DNA of 64,000 bases from Polynucleobacter sp. AP-Capit-er-40B-B4 (GTDB lineage: Bacteria > Pseudomonadota > Gammaproteobacteria > Burkholderiales > Burkholderiaceae). The notes below the pieces were generated by a model that worked only from the letters and a program-made list of their open reading frames with translations, was not told the origin of the DNA and did not search any database. The position numbers and the translations under genes are program-made. Positions 52,560 to 63,817 of this stretch are shown piece after piece; positions within the stretch are counted from its first letter, which is position 1; each line of letters starts with the position of its first letter. The stretch spans positions 310,001-374,000 of the forward strand of contig NZ_JACVOV010000001.1 of NCBI RefSeq assembly GCF_018882245.1, read 5' to 3'.

Positions 52560-54167
52560 TTATTCCCACTCAATCGTTGCTGGTGGTTTTCCACTGATAT
52601 CGTATACAACCCGATTGATGCCACGCACTTCATTAATGATGCGATTAGAAACTTTACCAAGCAATTCATGTGGCAAATGAGCCCAGTGCGCAGTCATAAA
52701 GTCTTGGGTTTGCACCGCACGGAGAGCAACAACATATTCATATGTTCTGCCATCACCCATCACACCAACAGACTTCACCGGCAAGAAGACAGCAAATGCT
52801 TGGCTAGTCAGGTCATACCAAGATTTCTGACTTGCTTCGTCGATCGTATTGCGTAATTCTTCGATAAAGATAGCATCGGCACGCTGCAAAAGACTAGCGA
52901 ACTCAGCCTTCACTTCACCCAAGATTCGGACACCAAGGCCAGGCCCAGGAAAAGGATGGCGATACACCATCTCACGAGGCAAACCTAAAGCAACACCAAG
53001 TTCACGCACTTCATCCTTAAATAGCTCGCGCAATGGCTCGAGCAATTTGAGATGCATGTCTTCAGGCAAGCCGCCAACATTATGGTGACTCTTAATCGTA
53101 TGCGCGCCCTTCTTGCCCTTACCAGCGGATTCAATCACGTCTGGATAAATAGTTCCTTGAGCAAGCCACTTTGCATTCTGAATTTTTCCAGATTCAGTTT
53201 GGAAAATTTCAACGAATTCCTTACCAATAATTTTGCGCTTTGCTTCTGGGTCGGCAACGCCAGCCAATTCACCCATGAAGGTTTCTTTAGCGTCGACACG
53301 AATAACCTTCACACCCAAATTACGTGCAAACATCTCCATCACCATATCGCCTTCATTGAGACGAAGTAAGCCATGGTCAACAAACACACATGTCAACTGA
53401 TCACCAATAGCTCGATGAATTAAGGCTGCAGCAACACTGGAGTCAACACCGCCAGACAGACCAAGGATGACTTCTTCATCGCCCACTTGTTTGCGAATAT
53501 TTTCTACCGCCTCAGCAATGTAGTCACCCATTACCCAATCAGGCTTGCATTTGCAAATCTCATGCACAAAGCGCTCAATGATTGCTGTGCCTTGGATGGT
53601 GTGAGTTACCTCAGGATGAAACTGGAATGCATAGAAACGACGCTCTTCATCAGCCATGCCGGCAATAGGGCATGACTCAGTTGATGCCATCAACTTGAAT
53701 GATGGAGGCAATGTAGTAACAGAATCTCCATGGCTCATCCACACTTTGAGAATGCCATGGCCTTCGCTAGTGGAGAAATCCTGAATGCCTTTAAGTAAAT
53801 TAGTGTGGCCATGCGCACGAACTTCAGAGTAACCAAACTCACGAGCCTTACCCAAAGACTCAGCAGATGCAACCGCTCCGCCCAACTGAGTGGCCATCGT
53901 TTGCATGCCGTAGCAAATACCCAATACAGGAACACCAAGCTCAAAAACAATTTGTGGCGCACGTGGACTACCGTCTTCAGTAACAGAGCTAGGTCCGCCA
54001 GAAAGGATGATCCCTTTGCCGCCCTGCTCTTGAATGAACTTGCGTATAAATTCAGGATCGCAATCGTAAGGATGGATTTCTGAATACACACGCCCATCGC
54101 GCACACGCCGAGCAATCAGTTGAGTTACTTGTGAACCAAAGTCGAGAATCAGTATTTTGTCGTGCAC
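52560..54167 (-). CDS. guaA: GMP synthase (glutamine-hydrolysing)
   Basis: 535 residues with a GTG start at 54167; no nearby ATG fits. The class I glutamine amidotransferase domain has the nucleophile Cys85 in [10 protein letters not shown], with [10 protein letters not shown]; the PP-loop ATPase domain has [17 protein letters not shown] and the C-terminal dimer domain ends [14 protein letters not shown]. It converts XMP to GMP. guaA lies 35 bp downstream of guaB in the same direction, the standard operon. Confidence 0.96.
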   Translation of the reverse strand: MHDKILILDFGSQVTQLIARRVRDGRVYSEIHPYDCDPEFIRKFIQEQGGKGIILSGGPSSVTEDGSPRAPQIVFELGVPVLGICYGMQTMATQLGGAVASAESLGKAREFGYSEVRAHGHTNLLKGIQDFSTSEGHGILKVWMSHGDSVTTLPPSFKLMASTESCPIAGMADEERRFYAFQFHPEVTHTIQGTAIIERFVHEICKCKPDWVMGDYIAEAVENIRKQVGDEEVILGLSGGVDSSVAAALIHRAIGDQLTCVFVDHGLLRLNEGDMVMEMFARNLGVKVIRVDAKETFMGELAGVADPEAKRKIIGKEFVEIFQTESGKIQNAKWLAQGTIYPDVIESAGKGKKGAHTIKSHHNVGGLPEDMHLKLLEPLRELFKDEVRELGVALGLPREMVYRHPFPGPGLGVRILGEVKAEFASLLQRADAIFIEELRNTIDEASQKSWYDLTSQAFAVFLPVKSVGVMGDGRTYEYVVALRAVQTQDFMTAHWAHLPHELLGKVSNRIINEVRGINRVVYDISGKPPATIEWE

Positions 54168-54202
54168 GAAAGGAACGGCCTTTATTTCAGCTTTTTTATT
54201 TG

Positions 54203-55675
<1,473 letters not shown>

Positions 55676-55692
55676 CTAGTCGCAAAAACCGA

Positions 55693-56043
55693 TTATAGCC
55701 TCCTAGCCTTTCTTTTAGCTGCGGCAGCCTGGAATTTGGCATCCTGGTTCTGGTTGGCCTTTTTGCGCCGAACCGTCTTCGGGTCTATTAATAGGGGTGA
55801 ATAAAGCTCCAGGCGATCATTGTTGTAAATAGGGCTATCCCAGTCCTTGCGCTTCCCAAAGACCCCAAAGCAGCCCTTTCTAGCCAAAACTGGGTCATCG
55901 GATCCAGTCGCAATACCGGCCTTGACTAGCGCCAACCCTACCGTAGCTGACTGACCTTGGTCCAGATGCAGCTGAAACGGCTTGAGCACTGGCTCCCCCT
56001 GCCTAGCATCACAGAGAAATAGATTGATGATGCGCTCAGCCAT
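55693..56043 (-). CDS. rnfH: RnfH family ubiquitin-fold protein
   Basis: 116 residues from ATG at 56043, which overlaps the end of ratA by 8 bp. The start is MAERIINLFLCDARQGE; GCFGVFGKRKDWDSPIYNND and RLELYSPLLIDPKTVRRKKA are characteristic RnfH blocks. The protein has a beta-grasp fold of unknown function and is named for linkage to the Rnf complex in other species. The basic, Ala-rich tail after residue 100 is usual. The ratA-rnfH pair is conserved next to smpB. Confidence 0.9.
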   Translation of the reverse strand: MAERIINLFLCDARQGEPVLKPFQLHLDQGQSATVGLALVKAGIATGSDDPVLARKGCFGVFGKRKDWDSPIYNNDRLELYSPLLIDPKTVRRKKANQNQDAKFQAAAAKRKARRL

Positions 56044-56467
56044 ACAGCTCTTCAGCGCGCTTAACAAAACAATCCACAAAGGTACCGGCTATGTGGCCAA
56101 AGACGGGGCCGATAATCTTATCTAGGATGGCGCTCTTAAACTCCCAATGGAGTTTGAACTCCACCTTACAGGCGTCTTCTCGCAAAGGGATAAAGTTCCA
56201 CTGCCCCGAAAAATGCTTAAACGGACCATCTACAAAGACCATATCGATGGTTTCTGGGCGATGGTTCACGTTTCGAGTATGAAAGTACTGGGTAATTCCC
56301 TTGAAATGAATATTGATTTTGGCGTCGAGCACAGTCTCTGTTTGCTCAAAAATTTCCACGCCGCCACACCACGGTAGAAACTCAGGATAGCGGGCAACAT
56401 CTGTCACCAAGCCATACATGCGGTCGGCTGATTGGCCAATTAAAACGGTCTTGTAGACGTCTGCCAT
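56036..56467 (-). CDS. ratA: RatA-type SRPBCC protein (coenzyme Q-binding/ribosome-associated)
   Basis: 143 residues. The START/SRPBCC fold begins MADVYKTVLIGQSADRMYGL, with ARYPEFLPWCGGVEI as the signature. Family members include RatA, reported to inhibit subunit joining in E. coli, and the eukaryotic Coq10 coenzyme Q-binding protein. Its start is only 25 bp from the divergent smpB start, so both promoters overlap. Confidence 0.9.
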   Translation of the reverse strand: MADVYKTVLIGQSADRMYGLVTDVARYPEFLPWCGGVEIFEQTETVLDAKINIHFKGITQYFHTRNVNHRPETIDMVFVDGPFKHFSGQWNFIPLREDACKVEFKLHWEFKSAILDKIIGPVFGHIAGTFVDCFVKRAEELYG

Positions 56468-56492
56468 AATCGTTCTTGAGAGCTAAATAAAT

Positions 56493-56945
56493 ATGAGTAT
56501 CGTCGATAACAAAAAAGCCTTCTTTGATTATTTTATCGAGGAGCGCTTTGAGGCAGGGCTTGTACTGGAAGGCTGGGAAGTAAAAGCCATCCGCGCAGGT
56601 CGCGTGCACATCAAGGAAGCGTATGTTGTCATTCGCAAGGCGGAGCTATTCCTGATTGGCTGCCATATCACCCCACTCCTATCAGCCTCTACCCATATCG
56701 TGCCTGATAACACCCGCACCAGAAAACTACTTCTCAACGCTATTGAGATCCGCAAGCTTATAGGGAAAGTAGAGCAAAAGGGCTACACCCTTGTCCCACT
56801 AAACCTGCACTTTTCCAAAGGGAACGTGAAGTGCGAAATTGGCCTTGCCAGAGGCAAAAAGCAGCATGACAAACGTGCGGCCACGAAAGAACGTGAGTGG
56901 GAAGTACAAAAGGGGCGGATTGCCAGAGGCGATTTAAACGCTTAA
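56493..56945 (+). CDS. smpB: SsrA-binding protein SmpB
   Basis: 150 residues. [39 protein letters not shown] and [20 protein letters not shown] identify SmpB, which binds tmRNA for ribosome rescue in trans-translation. The C-terminal tail is normal length. No tmRNA gene is seen in the short flanking gaps. It is divergent from ratA. Confidence 0.95.
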   Translation: MSIVDNKKAFFDYFIEERFEAGLVLEGWEVKAIRAGRVHIKEAYVVIRKAELFLIGCHITPLLSASTHIVPDNTRTRKLLLNAIEIRKLIGKVEQKGYTLVPLNLHFSKGNVKCEIGLARGKKQHDKRAATKEREWEVQKGRIARGDLNA

Positions 56946-57077
56946 CTTCCCAAAAACTGGGTTAGACTGGCCTGAAAGCTAGTACCTGAGCATTTATGCA
57001 CCTTTCTGGTGCAGTACAGCACCAAGCCGCTTCAAATCATTCGTATCAGCTTTTATAAAGGCATTAGTTTTGTAACT

Positions 57078-58490
57078 ATGAAATTGCCTTTTGACGAAAT
57101 GCTCGACGCCGCAGGCAAAGCGCGTCCCCACTACCAAATCTTTCACAACTGGTTAAAACAGCAAAGTGACACCCTTATGGGTCTCAAGCGCGCTGAAGCC
57201 GACCTCATCTTTAGACGAGTAGGCATTACTTTTGCCGTCTATGGTGACGACCTAGGTTCAGAAAGAACCATTCCTTTTGATCAAGTGCCTCGAATCTTTA
57301 CCGCTAAAGAGTGGGAGCAACTTGAAGCAGGTTTACGCCAACGCGTTAAAGCACTCAATCGCTTCATCTATGACGTGTATCACGATGAAGAAATCATTAA
57401 AGCAGGGATTGTTCCTGCCGAACAGATTTATAACAACGCGCAATATCGTCCAGAGATGCGCAATGTGAGTGTGCCGCGTGATATCTACGCACAAATTGCT
57501 GGTATTGATATCGTGCGCGCTGGTGAAGGCGAGTTCTACGTATTAGAAGATAACTTACGCGTTCCGTCTGGCGTTTCATATATGGTTGAAGATCGCAAGA
57601 TGATGATGCGACTCTTTCCCGACCTCTTCCAAAAATATCGCATTGCGCCAGTTGAGCACTACCCCGATCTTTTACTGGAATGTCTTAAGTCCGTAAAACC
57701 CGATGATGTTAAAAAACCAAACGTAGTTGTACTAACCCCCGGGATGTATAACTCTGCTTACTTTGAGCACAGCTATCTTGCTCAGCAGATGGGCGTTGAG
57801 TTGGTTGAAGGTAAGGACTTATTTGTTAAGAACGAACAAGTCTTTATGCGCACTACCCAGGGCCCTGAGAGAGTCGATGTGATCTACCGCCGTGTCGATG
57901 ATGACTTCTTAGATCCATTGGCGTTTCGCTCTGACTCCACCTTGGGTGTTGCGGGACTGCTGTCCGCGCATCGCGCTGGCAATGTGACATTAGCCAATGC
58001 AATTGGAACGGGTATAGCTGATGACAAATCAATTTACCCCTATGTGCCCGAGATGATTGAGTTTTATCTTGGTGAAAAACCGATTCTGAATAATGTACCA
58101 ACCTTCCAGTGTCGTAAGACCGATGATCTTGCATATACCTTAGCAAATTTAGAGAAGTTGGTAGTTAAACTCACTCATGGTGCTGGCGGCTATGGCATGT
58201 TAGTGGGTCCAGCCTCCACTAAAGCAGAGATTGAAGAATTTAGAACACATCTCATCGCCAATCCAGATAAATACATTGCTCAACCCACACTGGCTCTTTC
58301 TACTTGCCCCACTTTTGTTGAGTCAGGTATTGCCCCAAGACATATCGATTTAAGACCCTTTGTGCTGTCAGGCAAAACCATCAAGATGGTGCCAGGTGGA
58401 TTGACCAGGGTTGCTCTCAAAGAAGGCTCTTTAGTAGTGAACTCCTCGCAAGGTGGCGGAACTAAAGACACCTGGGTGCTAGAGAAATAA
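57078..58490 (+). CDS. Circularly permuted ATP-grasp (type 2) protein
   Basis: 470 residues from ATG at 57078; an upstream in-frame start would add residues unlike the family. RYDVYHDEEI-type blocks here read LNRFIYDVYHDEEIIKAGIV, then FYVLEDNLRVPSGVSYMVED, VIYRRVDDDFLDPLAFR and THGAGGYGMLVGP (ATP-binding). The family uses ATP to form an amide or similar bond with an unknown acceptor. It is the first of four genes (ATP-grasp, alpha-E, transglutaminase-like, Anbu protease) that recur together in many proteobacteria. Confidence 0.9.
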   Translation: MKLPFDEMLDAAGKARPHYQIFHNWLKQQSDTLMGLKRAEADLIFRRVGITFAVYGDDLGSERTIPFDQVPRIFTAKEWEQLEAGLRQRVKALNRFIYDVYHDEEIIKAGIVPAEQIYNNAQYRPEMRNVSVPRDIYAQIAGIDIVRAGEGEFYVLEDNLRVPSGVSYMVEDRKMMMRLFPDLFQKYRIAPVEHYPDLLLECLKSVKPDDVKKPNVVVLTPGMYNSAYFEHSYLAQQMGVELVEGKDLFVKNEQVFMRTTQGPERVDVIYRRVDDDFLDPLAFRSDSTLGVAGLLSAHRAGNVTLANAIGTGIADDKSIYPYVPEMIEFYLGEKPILNNVPTFQCRKTDDLAYTLANLEKLVVKLTHGAGGYGMLVGPASTKAEIEEFRTHLIANPDKYIAQPTLALSTCPTFVESGIAPRHIDLRPFVLSGKTIKMVPGGLTRVALKEGSLVVNSSQGGGTKDTWVLEK

Positions 58491-58503
58491 GGAAAGAGTA
58501 AAC

Positions 58504-59481
58504 ATGCTTAGTCGTACCGCTGATTGTCTTTATTGGATGGCTCGCTATACCGAGCGCGCAGAGAATACTGCCCGCATGCTCGACGTAAACCATCAGACAT
58601 CCCTCCTTCCGCAGCCTGCTGAGTTTTTAGAACAAAGCTGGAAAAAATTGCTGACGATTTCTAAATTAGAAGAAGCCTTTCTAAGCAAATATGATGTGAT
58701 CAATCGCGAGAATGTACTGGATTTCATGATTTATGAAACCAGCAATCCCTCCAGCATCGTGTCATGTTTGTATGCCGCCCGTGAGAATGCGCGCGTCATT
58801 CGCGGCAAGATTACTTCCGAAGTTTGGGAAACCCAGAACACTACCTGGCTTGAACTACAGCGCATCCTAGAAGCGAGACATCAAGCTGACCCCAGTCGCC
58901 TTCTGGAGTGGGTTAAACATCGCTGCCACCTCTTTAGAGGCGTTCTCTATGGCACGATGCTTAAGAACGAGGCCTTCTACTTCATTAGCGTTGGAACGCT
59001 GCTGGAGCGCGCGGATAACACTGCCCGTATTCTAGAAACCAAATATGAAGATCAAGCAACCCTAAAGGTGCTTGGCGCCAATAAATCGTCAGACGAAGGT
59101 ACTGATGGGGAATTCTTTGATTTCTATCACTGGGCTGCATTGCTCCGTTCGGTATCCGCTTTTGAAATCTATCGTCAGATCTATTCAGACCAGGTAACGC
59201 CAAAACAAGTTGCCGAGCTACTGATCTTTAATAAACAAATGCCGCGCTCCCTGGTGTGCTGCGTAAATGAACTCATTCCCCTTATTTCAGAGGTAAAGAA
59301 TCAGCAATCCAAAGAAATTGAACGCTTACTCGGCAAACTCAAAGCAAGCATGGATTACTCCGATATCGATGAGGTTTTTGAGCAAGGCTTAGAAGAATAT
59401 ATTGAGTCTTTCTTGGAGCGCATTAATCACATTGCTGATGAATTTAGTAATGCATACCTCATCCCGTTAGCGGTTGCTTAA
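58504..59481 (+). CDS. Alpha-E domain protein
   Basis: 325 residues, all helical. MLSRTADCLYWMARYTERAENTARM is the signature start of alpha-E proteins, and it recurs later as VGTLLERADNTARILETKYE, an internal similarity suggesting duplication. No catalytic motif is known. It is 13 bp after the ATP-grasp gene and 18 bp before the transglutaminase gene. The family always travels with ATP-grasp and transglutaminase partners. Confidence 0.9.
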   Translation: MLSRTADCLYWMARYTERAENTARMLDVNHQTSLLPQPAEFLEQSWKKLLTISKLEEAFLSKYDVINRENVLDFMIYETSNPSSIVSCLYAARENARVIRGKITSEVWETQNTTWLELQRILEARHQADPSRLLEWVKHRCHLFRGVLYGTMLKNEAFYFISVGTLLERADNTARILETKYEDQATLKVLGANKSSDEGTDGEFFDFYHWAALLRSVSAFEIYRQIYSDQVTPKQVAELLIFNKQMPRSLVCCVNELIPLISEVKNQQSKEIERLLGKLKASMDYSDIDEVFEQGLEEYIESFLERINHIADEFSNAYLIPLAVA

Positions 59482-59499
59482 GACTTCACCAAAGAATAT

Positions 59500-60297
59500 A
59501 TGCACCTAAAGATCCGCCACCGCACTGAATATCGCTATGAAACGCCTGTGCGTTACTCCATTCAGGAATTACGCTTGACTCCACCGGCCGTCGCAGGCCA
59601 GCAGATTGATAAGTGGAAGATTAGCACTCCGATTAAGGCATCCAACTCCATTGATACCTTCGGGAACGTATGCAGCGTCTTTGTGCAAGAGACTCCCTAT
59701 ACCTCGATGATGCTTGAGGCTGAGGGTGAAGTTCATACGCAGGATGCTTTTGAGTTCATTGATGATGCTAAATCAGTTTCCCCTTATTACCTTTTGCAGC
59801 AAACCAATCTAACCGAGCCAACAGATGCCATGTTGGAGTATTTCTCATACAGCCTGCCAAAGAAAAATTCTGTTGATCAAGTACTTAAACTCGCTGAGGC
59901 AGTTCAAGGTTTGATTGTGTATACCCCAGGACAGACTAACTTTGCCACCACTGCTGCGCAATCTTTTGCCATGAAATCTGGTGTCTGCCAAGATCATGCC
60001 CATATTATGCTGAGCCTATGTCGAGCCTCTGGAATACCAGCTCGATATGTCAGTGGCTATTTCTTTGCAGAAGAATCCCCAAATCTTGCAAGTCATGCAT
60101 GGATAGACTTTTGCAGCGACATTGAAAAAGGTATTTGGACGAGCGTTGATATCACCCATGCCTGCCTTATTGATTCGCGTCACATCAGGCTAGCGGTAGG
60201 TCGCGACTACTACTCCGCAGCCCCTGTAAAAGGGGTGCGCACCGGGGGCGGTGGCGAAGAACTGAGCGCCAATATCTCCATTCAACAGCTGAGCTAG
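59500..60297 (+). CDS. Transglutaminase-like cysteine peptidase domain protein
   Basis: 265 residues. An N-terminal beta domain (MHLKIRHRTEYRYETPVRYS) is followed by a transglutaminase core with triad C163 (KSGVCQDHAHIML), H199 (ASHAWIDF) and D217 (SVDITHACL). It could cleave or form isopeptide/amide bonds. No signal peptide is seen, so it is cytoplasmic. It is part of the ATP-grasp/alpha-E/Anbu cluster, where it may act on the same bond made by the ATP-grasp enzyme. Confidence 0.9.
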   Translation: MHLKIRHRTEYRYETPVRYSIQELRLTPPAVAGQQIDKWKISTPIKASNSIDTFGNVCSVFVQETPYTSMMLEAEGEVHTQDAFEFIDDAKSVSPYYLLQQTNLTEPTDAMLEYFSYSLPKKNSVDQVLKLAEAVQGLIVYTPGQTNFATTAAQSFAMKSGVCQDHAHIMLSLCRASGIPARYVSGYFFAEESPNLASHAWIDFCSDIEKGIWTSVDITHACLIDSRHIRLAVGRDYYSAAPVKGVRTGGGGEELSANISIQQLS

Positions 60298-60349
60298 CCC
60301 ATCTGGTTTTTAAGAGATAATCACCAGAAATAATGAAGAGGGTTAGAGA

Positions 60350-61222
60350 ATGACGTACTGTGTTGGGCTTTGCCTGAAAGATGGCCTTGTATTTTTGTCG
60401 GATACCCGCACTAATGCAGGCGTAGATCAAATCGGCACCTTCAGAAAAATGACCTTGTTCCAAGAAAAGGATCGTTTCTTCACCCTGATGAGCGCCGGTA
60501 ATCTCGCCATCACGCAAGCCGTTAAAGAAATTCTCCTACAAGGGCAGCTCTTGAATGGGAAGAATCTTTGGACTGCTGAAAACACGCATGATGCCGCCGT
60601 TGTTATTGGCGATGCGATTAAACAAGTATACGAGCGCGACCATAGGGCATTAGAAAAAGCAGGAATTGACTTTAACTGCAATCTCATTTTTGGCGGACAA
60701 GTTAAAGGTGAAAGACCCCGACTATTTAATATCTACTCAGCCGGAAACTTTATTGAAGCTACACCTGAGACTTGTTACTTCCAGATTGGCGAATCTAAGT
60801 ATGGCAAGCCGATTCTAGATAGAGTGTTGAACTTCAACACCTCATTGAATCTTGCAACCAAGTGCGCCTTAATCTCCATGGACTCCACTCTCAACAGTAA
60901 TATTTCTGTAGGTCTGCCGCTTGACTTGCTCGTTTATGAGAAGAACTCTCTCAAAGCCAATAAGCTAGTAACGATGGATGAGTCTAACCCCTACTTCCAG
61001 ATGATTCATCAGCTTTGGGGCGAAAAACTGCGAGCAGCGTTTAACTCAATTTCAGAACCAAGCTGGAGTGGCGCCAATAAGTCGAGCGCAATTTCAGCAC
61101 CGGCCAAAAAGATGGGTGCAGTTCCCATTAATCGCCAGCCAGCAAAATCAAAAATAAAAGTAGCGCCTCCAATCGCCAAGAAGCCAGTTAAGAAAACTAG
61201 CGCCAAGGTAAAAGCAAAATAA
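60350..61222 (+). CDS. Anbu (proteasome-type beta subunit-like) protease with Lys-rich tail
   Basis: 290 residues. TYCVGLCLKDGLVFLSDTRTNA at the start has Thr2 as the probable N-terminal nucleophile after Met removal, and DTRTNAGVDQIGTFRKM is the Anbu signature. The core runs to about residue 240; the last 50 residues are Lys/Ala/Pro-rich (MGAVPINRQPAKSKIKVAPP, KKPVKKTSAKVKAK). Anbu proteins form open helical or ring assemblies, and their substrates are unknown. The gene lies 52 bp after the transglutaminase-like gene. The basic tail is unusual and may bind RNA, DNA or acidic partners. Confidence 0.88.
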   Translation: MTYCVGLCLKDGLVFLSDTRTNAGVDQIGTFRKMTLFQEKDRFFTLMSAGNLAITQAVKEILLQGQLLNGKNLWTAENTHDAAVVIGDAIKQVYERDHRALEKAGIDFNCNLIFGGQVKGERPRLFNIYSAGNFIEATPETCYFQIGESKYGKPILDRVLNFNTSLNLATKCALISMDSTLNSNISVGLPLDLLVYEKNSLKANKLVTMDESNPYFQMIHQLWGEKLRAAFNSISEPSWSGANKSSAISAPAKKMGAVPINRQPAKSKIKVAPPIAKKPVKKTSAKVKAK

Positions 61223-61253
61223 ACAGCTGCAACACTCTCCTGTTTCACCAAAC

Positions 61254-61283
61254 AAAAAGGCCTAGAAGAATCTAGGCCTTTTT
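61254..61283. terminator. Bidirectional rho-independent terminator between Anbu and ppsA
   Basis: A perfect 13 bp inverted repeat AAAAAGGCCTAGA / TCTAGGCCTTTTT with a 4-base loop (AGAA). The A- and T-runs give U-tracts in both directions, ending the Anbu transcript and the leftward ppsA transcript. Confidence 0.9.
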
Positions 61284-61305
61284 ACTTTTACTTCTTGAAC
61301 CGTTA

Positions 61306-63711
61306 TTAGGCTTTTAAGTTCTTACCCAACATCTCCCAAGTAGCTACTACGCTATCTGGATTTAATGAGATGGAAGTAATGCCCTTCTCAACCAACCAAC
61401 GCGCAAAGTCTGGGTGATCTGAAGGACCCTGACCGCAAATGCCAACGTACTTGTTTTGCTTACGGCATGCATCAATGGAACGGGCAATCATGAACTCCAC
61501 TGCTGGATCACGCTCATCAAAGTCGATTGCCAGCAATTCCATACCAGAGTCACGATCTAGACCCAAAGTTAGCTGAGTCATATCATTTGAACCGATAGAG
61601 AAGCCATCAAAGTACTCGAGGAACTGATCAGCCAAAATAGCATTGGATGGGATCTCGCACATCATGATGAGACGTAAGCCATTCACGCCGCGCTTGAGGC
61701 CGAACTTTTCCATCATATTGATCACACGCTCAGCTTGCTTGATCGTACGCACAAACGGAACCATGATCTCAACGTTATCCAAGCCCATATCTTCACGAAC
61801 ACGCTTCATTGCTGCGCACTCTAGAGCAAAAGCCTCGCCGAAGTCTTCTGATACATAACGTGATGCACCGCGGAAACCCAACATTGGATTCTCTTCGTCT
61901 GGCTCGTAACGTGATCCGCCAATCAACTTCTTGTACTCGTTAGATTTGAAGTCTGACAAACGAACGATTACTGGCTTTGGATAGAAGGCTGCAGCAATAG
62001 TTGCCACACCTTCAACCAACTTATCTTCATAAAACTGACGTGGGCTGGCATAGCCGCGGGCCACACTCTCAACTGCACGCTTGAGATCTGGGTCAATGTT
62101 TGGGTACTCCAATACTGCACGTGGATGCACGCCAATGTAGTTGTTAATAATGAACTCGAGACGAGCTAAGCCAACTCCAGCATTTGGAATTTGACAGAAA
62201 TCAAATGCTAATTGAGGATTACCAATATTCATGGTGATCTTTACTGGAATCTCTGGCAATACACCACGAGAAACTTCAGTAACTTCGGTTTCGATCAAGC
62301 CATCATAGATATGGCCTTCATCACCCTCTGCGCAAGAAACTGTCACCATCATGCCGTCTTGCAAATGCTCAGTCGCATCACCACAACCAACAACCGCAGG
62401 CACACCTAATTCACGAGCAATAATCGCAGCGTGACAGGTACGACCACCACGGTTAGTCACAATCGCAGAAGCACGCTTCATGACTGGCTCCCAGTTCGGA
62501 TCAGTCATGTCTGCAACCAATACGTCACCAGGCTGAACACGATCCATTTCGCTTGGGTCACGAATGATGCGTACTGGACCAGCACCAATCTTTTGACCGA
62601 TCGCACGGCCTTTTGCCAATACCTTTGAGCTACCTTTTAACTTGTAGCGCATCTCTACTTGGCCAGCAGCTTGACTCTTTACGGTCTCAGGACGCGCCTG
62701 AAGGATATAGATGCGACCATCTTGACCATCTTTACCCCACTCGATGTCCATCGGACGACCATAGTGCTTCTCAATGATCATGGCGTATTTTGCCAACTCA
62801 GTAATATCGGCATCCTCTAATGAGAAGCGGTTACGCTTCTCTGGAGAGACATCGACTGTCTGCACTTTTTCTGCAGAGCCCTTAGGCGCAAACTGCATTT
62901 GAATCAACTTAGAACCTAAAGAGCGACGAATGATTGCCTTCTTGTCCTGAGCTAAAGTGGTTTTGAATACATAGAACTCATCAGGGTTAACTGCGCCCTG
63001 CACTACTGTCTCGCCTAAGCCATAGCTTGAAGTAATGAAAACCACATCTTCAAATCCAGATTCAGTATCCAATGTGAACATCACGCCTGCAGCACCAAGG
63101 TCAGAACGCACCATGCGCTGGATACCAGCAGATAAGGCTACTTCAGCATGTGCAAAGCCCTTATGAACACGGTAGGAGATCGCACGATCGTTATAAAGCG
63201 AGGCAAATACTTCACGAATCTTCTTGAGAACATCATCAATACCCTCGACGTTCAAGAATGTCTCTTGTTGGCCCGCAAAAGAAGCATCAGGTAAGTCTTC
63301 AGCAGTAGCTGATGAACGCACTGCGAATGAGCCTTTACCAGAGTCATCCAAAACTGCAAATGCCTTGCGAATCTCTTCATCTAATTTTGGTTGAAATGGC
63401 GCTGTTTCGATCCAGTTACGAATCTCTGCACCAGCTTGTGCTAATGCACGTACATCATCAATATTTAAACCCTCTAAACGCTGTTGAATACGCTCAGTCA
63501 GATTGTTATGTTTTAGAAAATCACGGAATGCCAATGCAGTGGTAGCAAAACCAGTTGGAACACGAACCCCAGTAGAAGCTAACTGAGAAATCATTTCTCC
63601 TAGTGAGGCATTCTTACCGCCGACGGATTCAACATCCGTCATGCGAAGTTGCTCAAAAGGCAAAACATAGGCATCAGCCATACTGCTATTTTGTTGCTGT
63701 TGGTTGGACAT
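61306..63711 (-). CDS. ppsA: Phosphoenolpyruvate synthase (pyruvate, water dikinase)
   Basis: 801 residues. The N-terminal ATP-binding domain has [18 protein letters not shown] and [20 protein letters not shown]; the swivelling phosphohistidine domain has [20 protein letters not shown] (catalytic His). The C-terminal PEP-binding barrel ends with [20 protein letters not shown] and [20 protein letters not shown]. It makes phosphoenolpyruvate from pyruvate and ATP in gluconeogenesis. It is divergent, 106 bp away, from ppsR, its regulatory kinase/phosphorylase. Confidence 0.96.
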   Translation of the reverse strand: MSNQQQQNSSMADAYVLPFEQLRMTDVESVGGKNASLGEMISQLASTGVRVPTGFATTALAFRDFLKHNNLTERIQQRLEGLNIDDVRALAQAGAEIRNWIETAPFQPKLDEEIRKAFAVLDDSGKGSFAVRSSATAEDLPDASFAGQQETFLNVEGIDDVLKKIREVFASLYNDRAISYRVHKGFAHAEVALSAGIQRMVRSDLGAAGVMFTLDTESGFEDVVFITSSYGLGETVVQGAVNPDEFYVFKTTLAQDKKAIIRRSLGSKLIQMQFAPKGSAEKVQTVDVSPEKRNRFSLEDADITELAKYAMIIEKHYGRPMDIEWGKDGQDGRIYILQARPETVKSQAAGQVEMRYKLKGSSKVLAKGRAIGQKIGAGPVRIIRDPSEMDRVQPGDVLVADMTDPNWEPVMKRASAIVTNRGGRTCHAAIIARELGVPAVVGCGDATEHLQDGMMVTVSCAEGDEGHIYDGLIETEVTEVSRGVLPEIPVKITMNIGNPQLAFDFCQIPNAGVGLARLEFIINNYIGVHPRAVLEYPNIDPDLKRAVESVARGYASPRQFYEDKLVEGVATIAAAFYPKPVIVRLSDFKSNEYKKLIGGSRYEPDEENPMLGFRGASRYVSEDFGEAFALECAAMKRVREDMGLDNVEIMVPFVRTIKQAERVINMMEKFGLKRGVNGLRLIMMCEIPSNAILADQFLEYFDGFSIGSNDMTQLTLGLDRDSGMELLAIDFDERDPAVEFMIARSIDACRKQNKYVGICGQGPSDHPDFARWLVEKGITSISLNPDSVVATWEMLGKNLKA

Positions 63712-63817
63712 AAAATACTCTCTAAAGATAAGGAAACTGGTGTAGCGGCCACCTTATATGGGGCATGCTTTAATATGATTCTATTGTAGTGCTGACCCCG
63801 ACTTTTAAGCTAAATCT

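Noticed and set aside
56946-57077. tmRNA (ssrA) next to smpB
   Set aside because: The gap is 132 bp, shorter than a tmRNA, and no tRNA-like ends or tag-peptide frame could be found.
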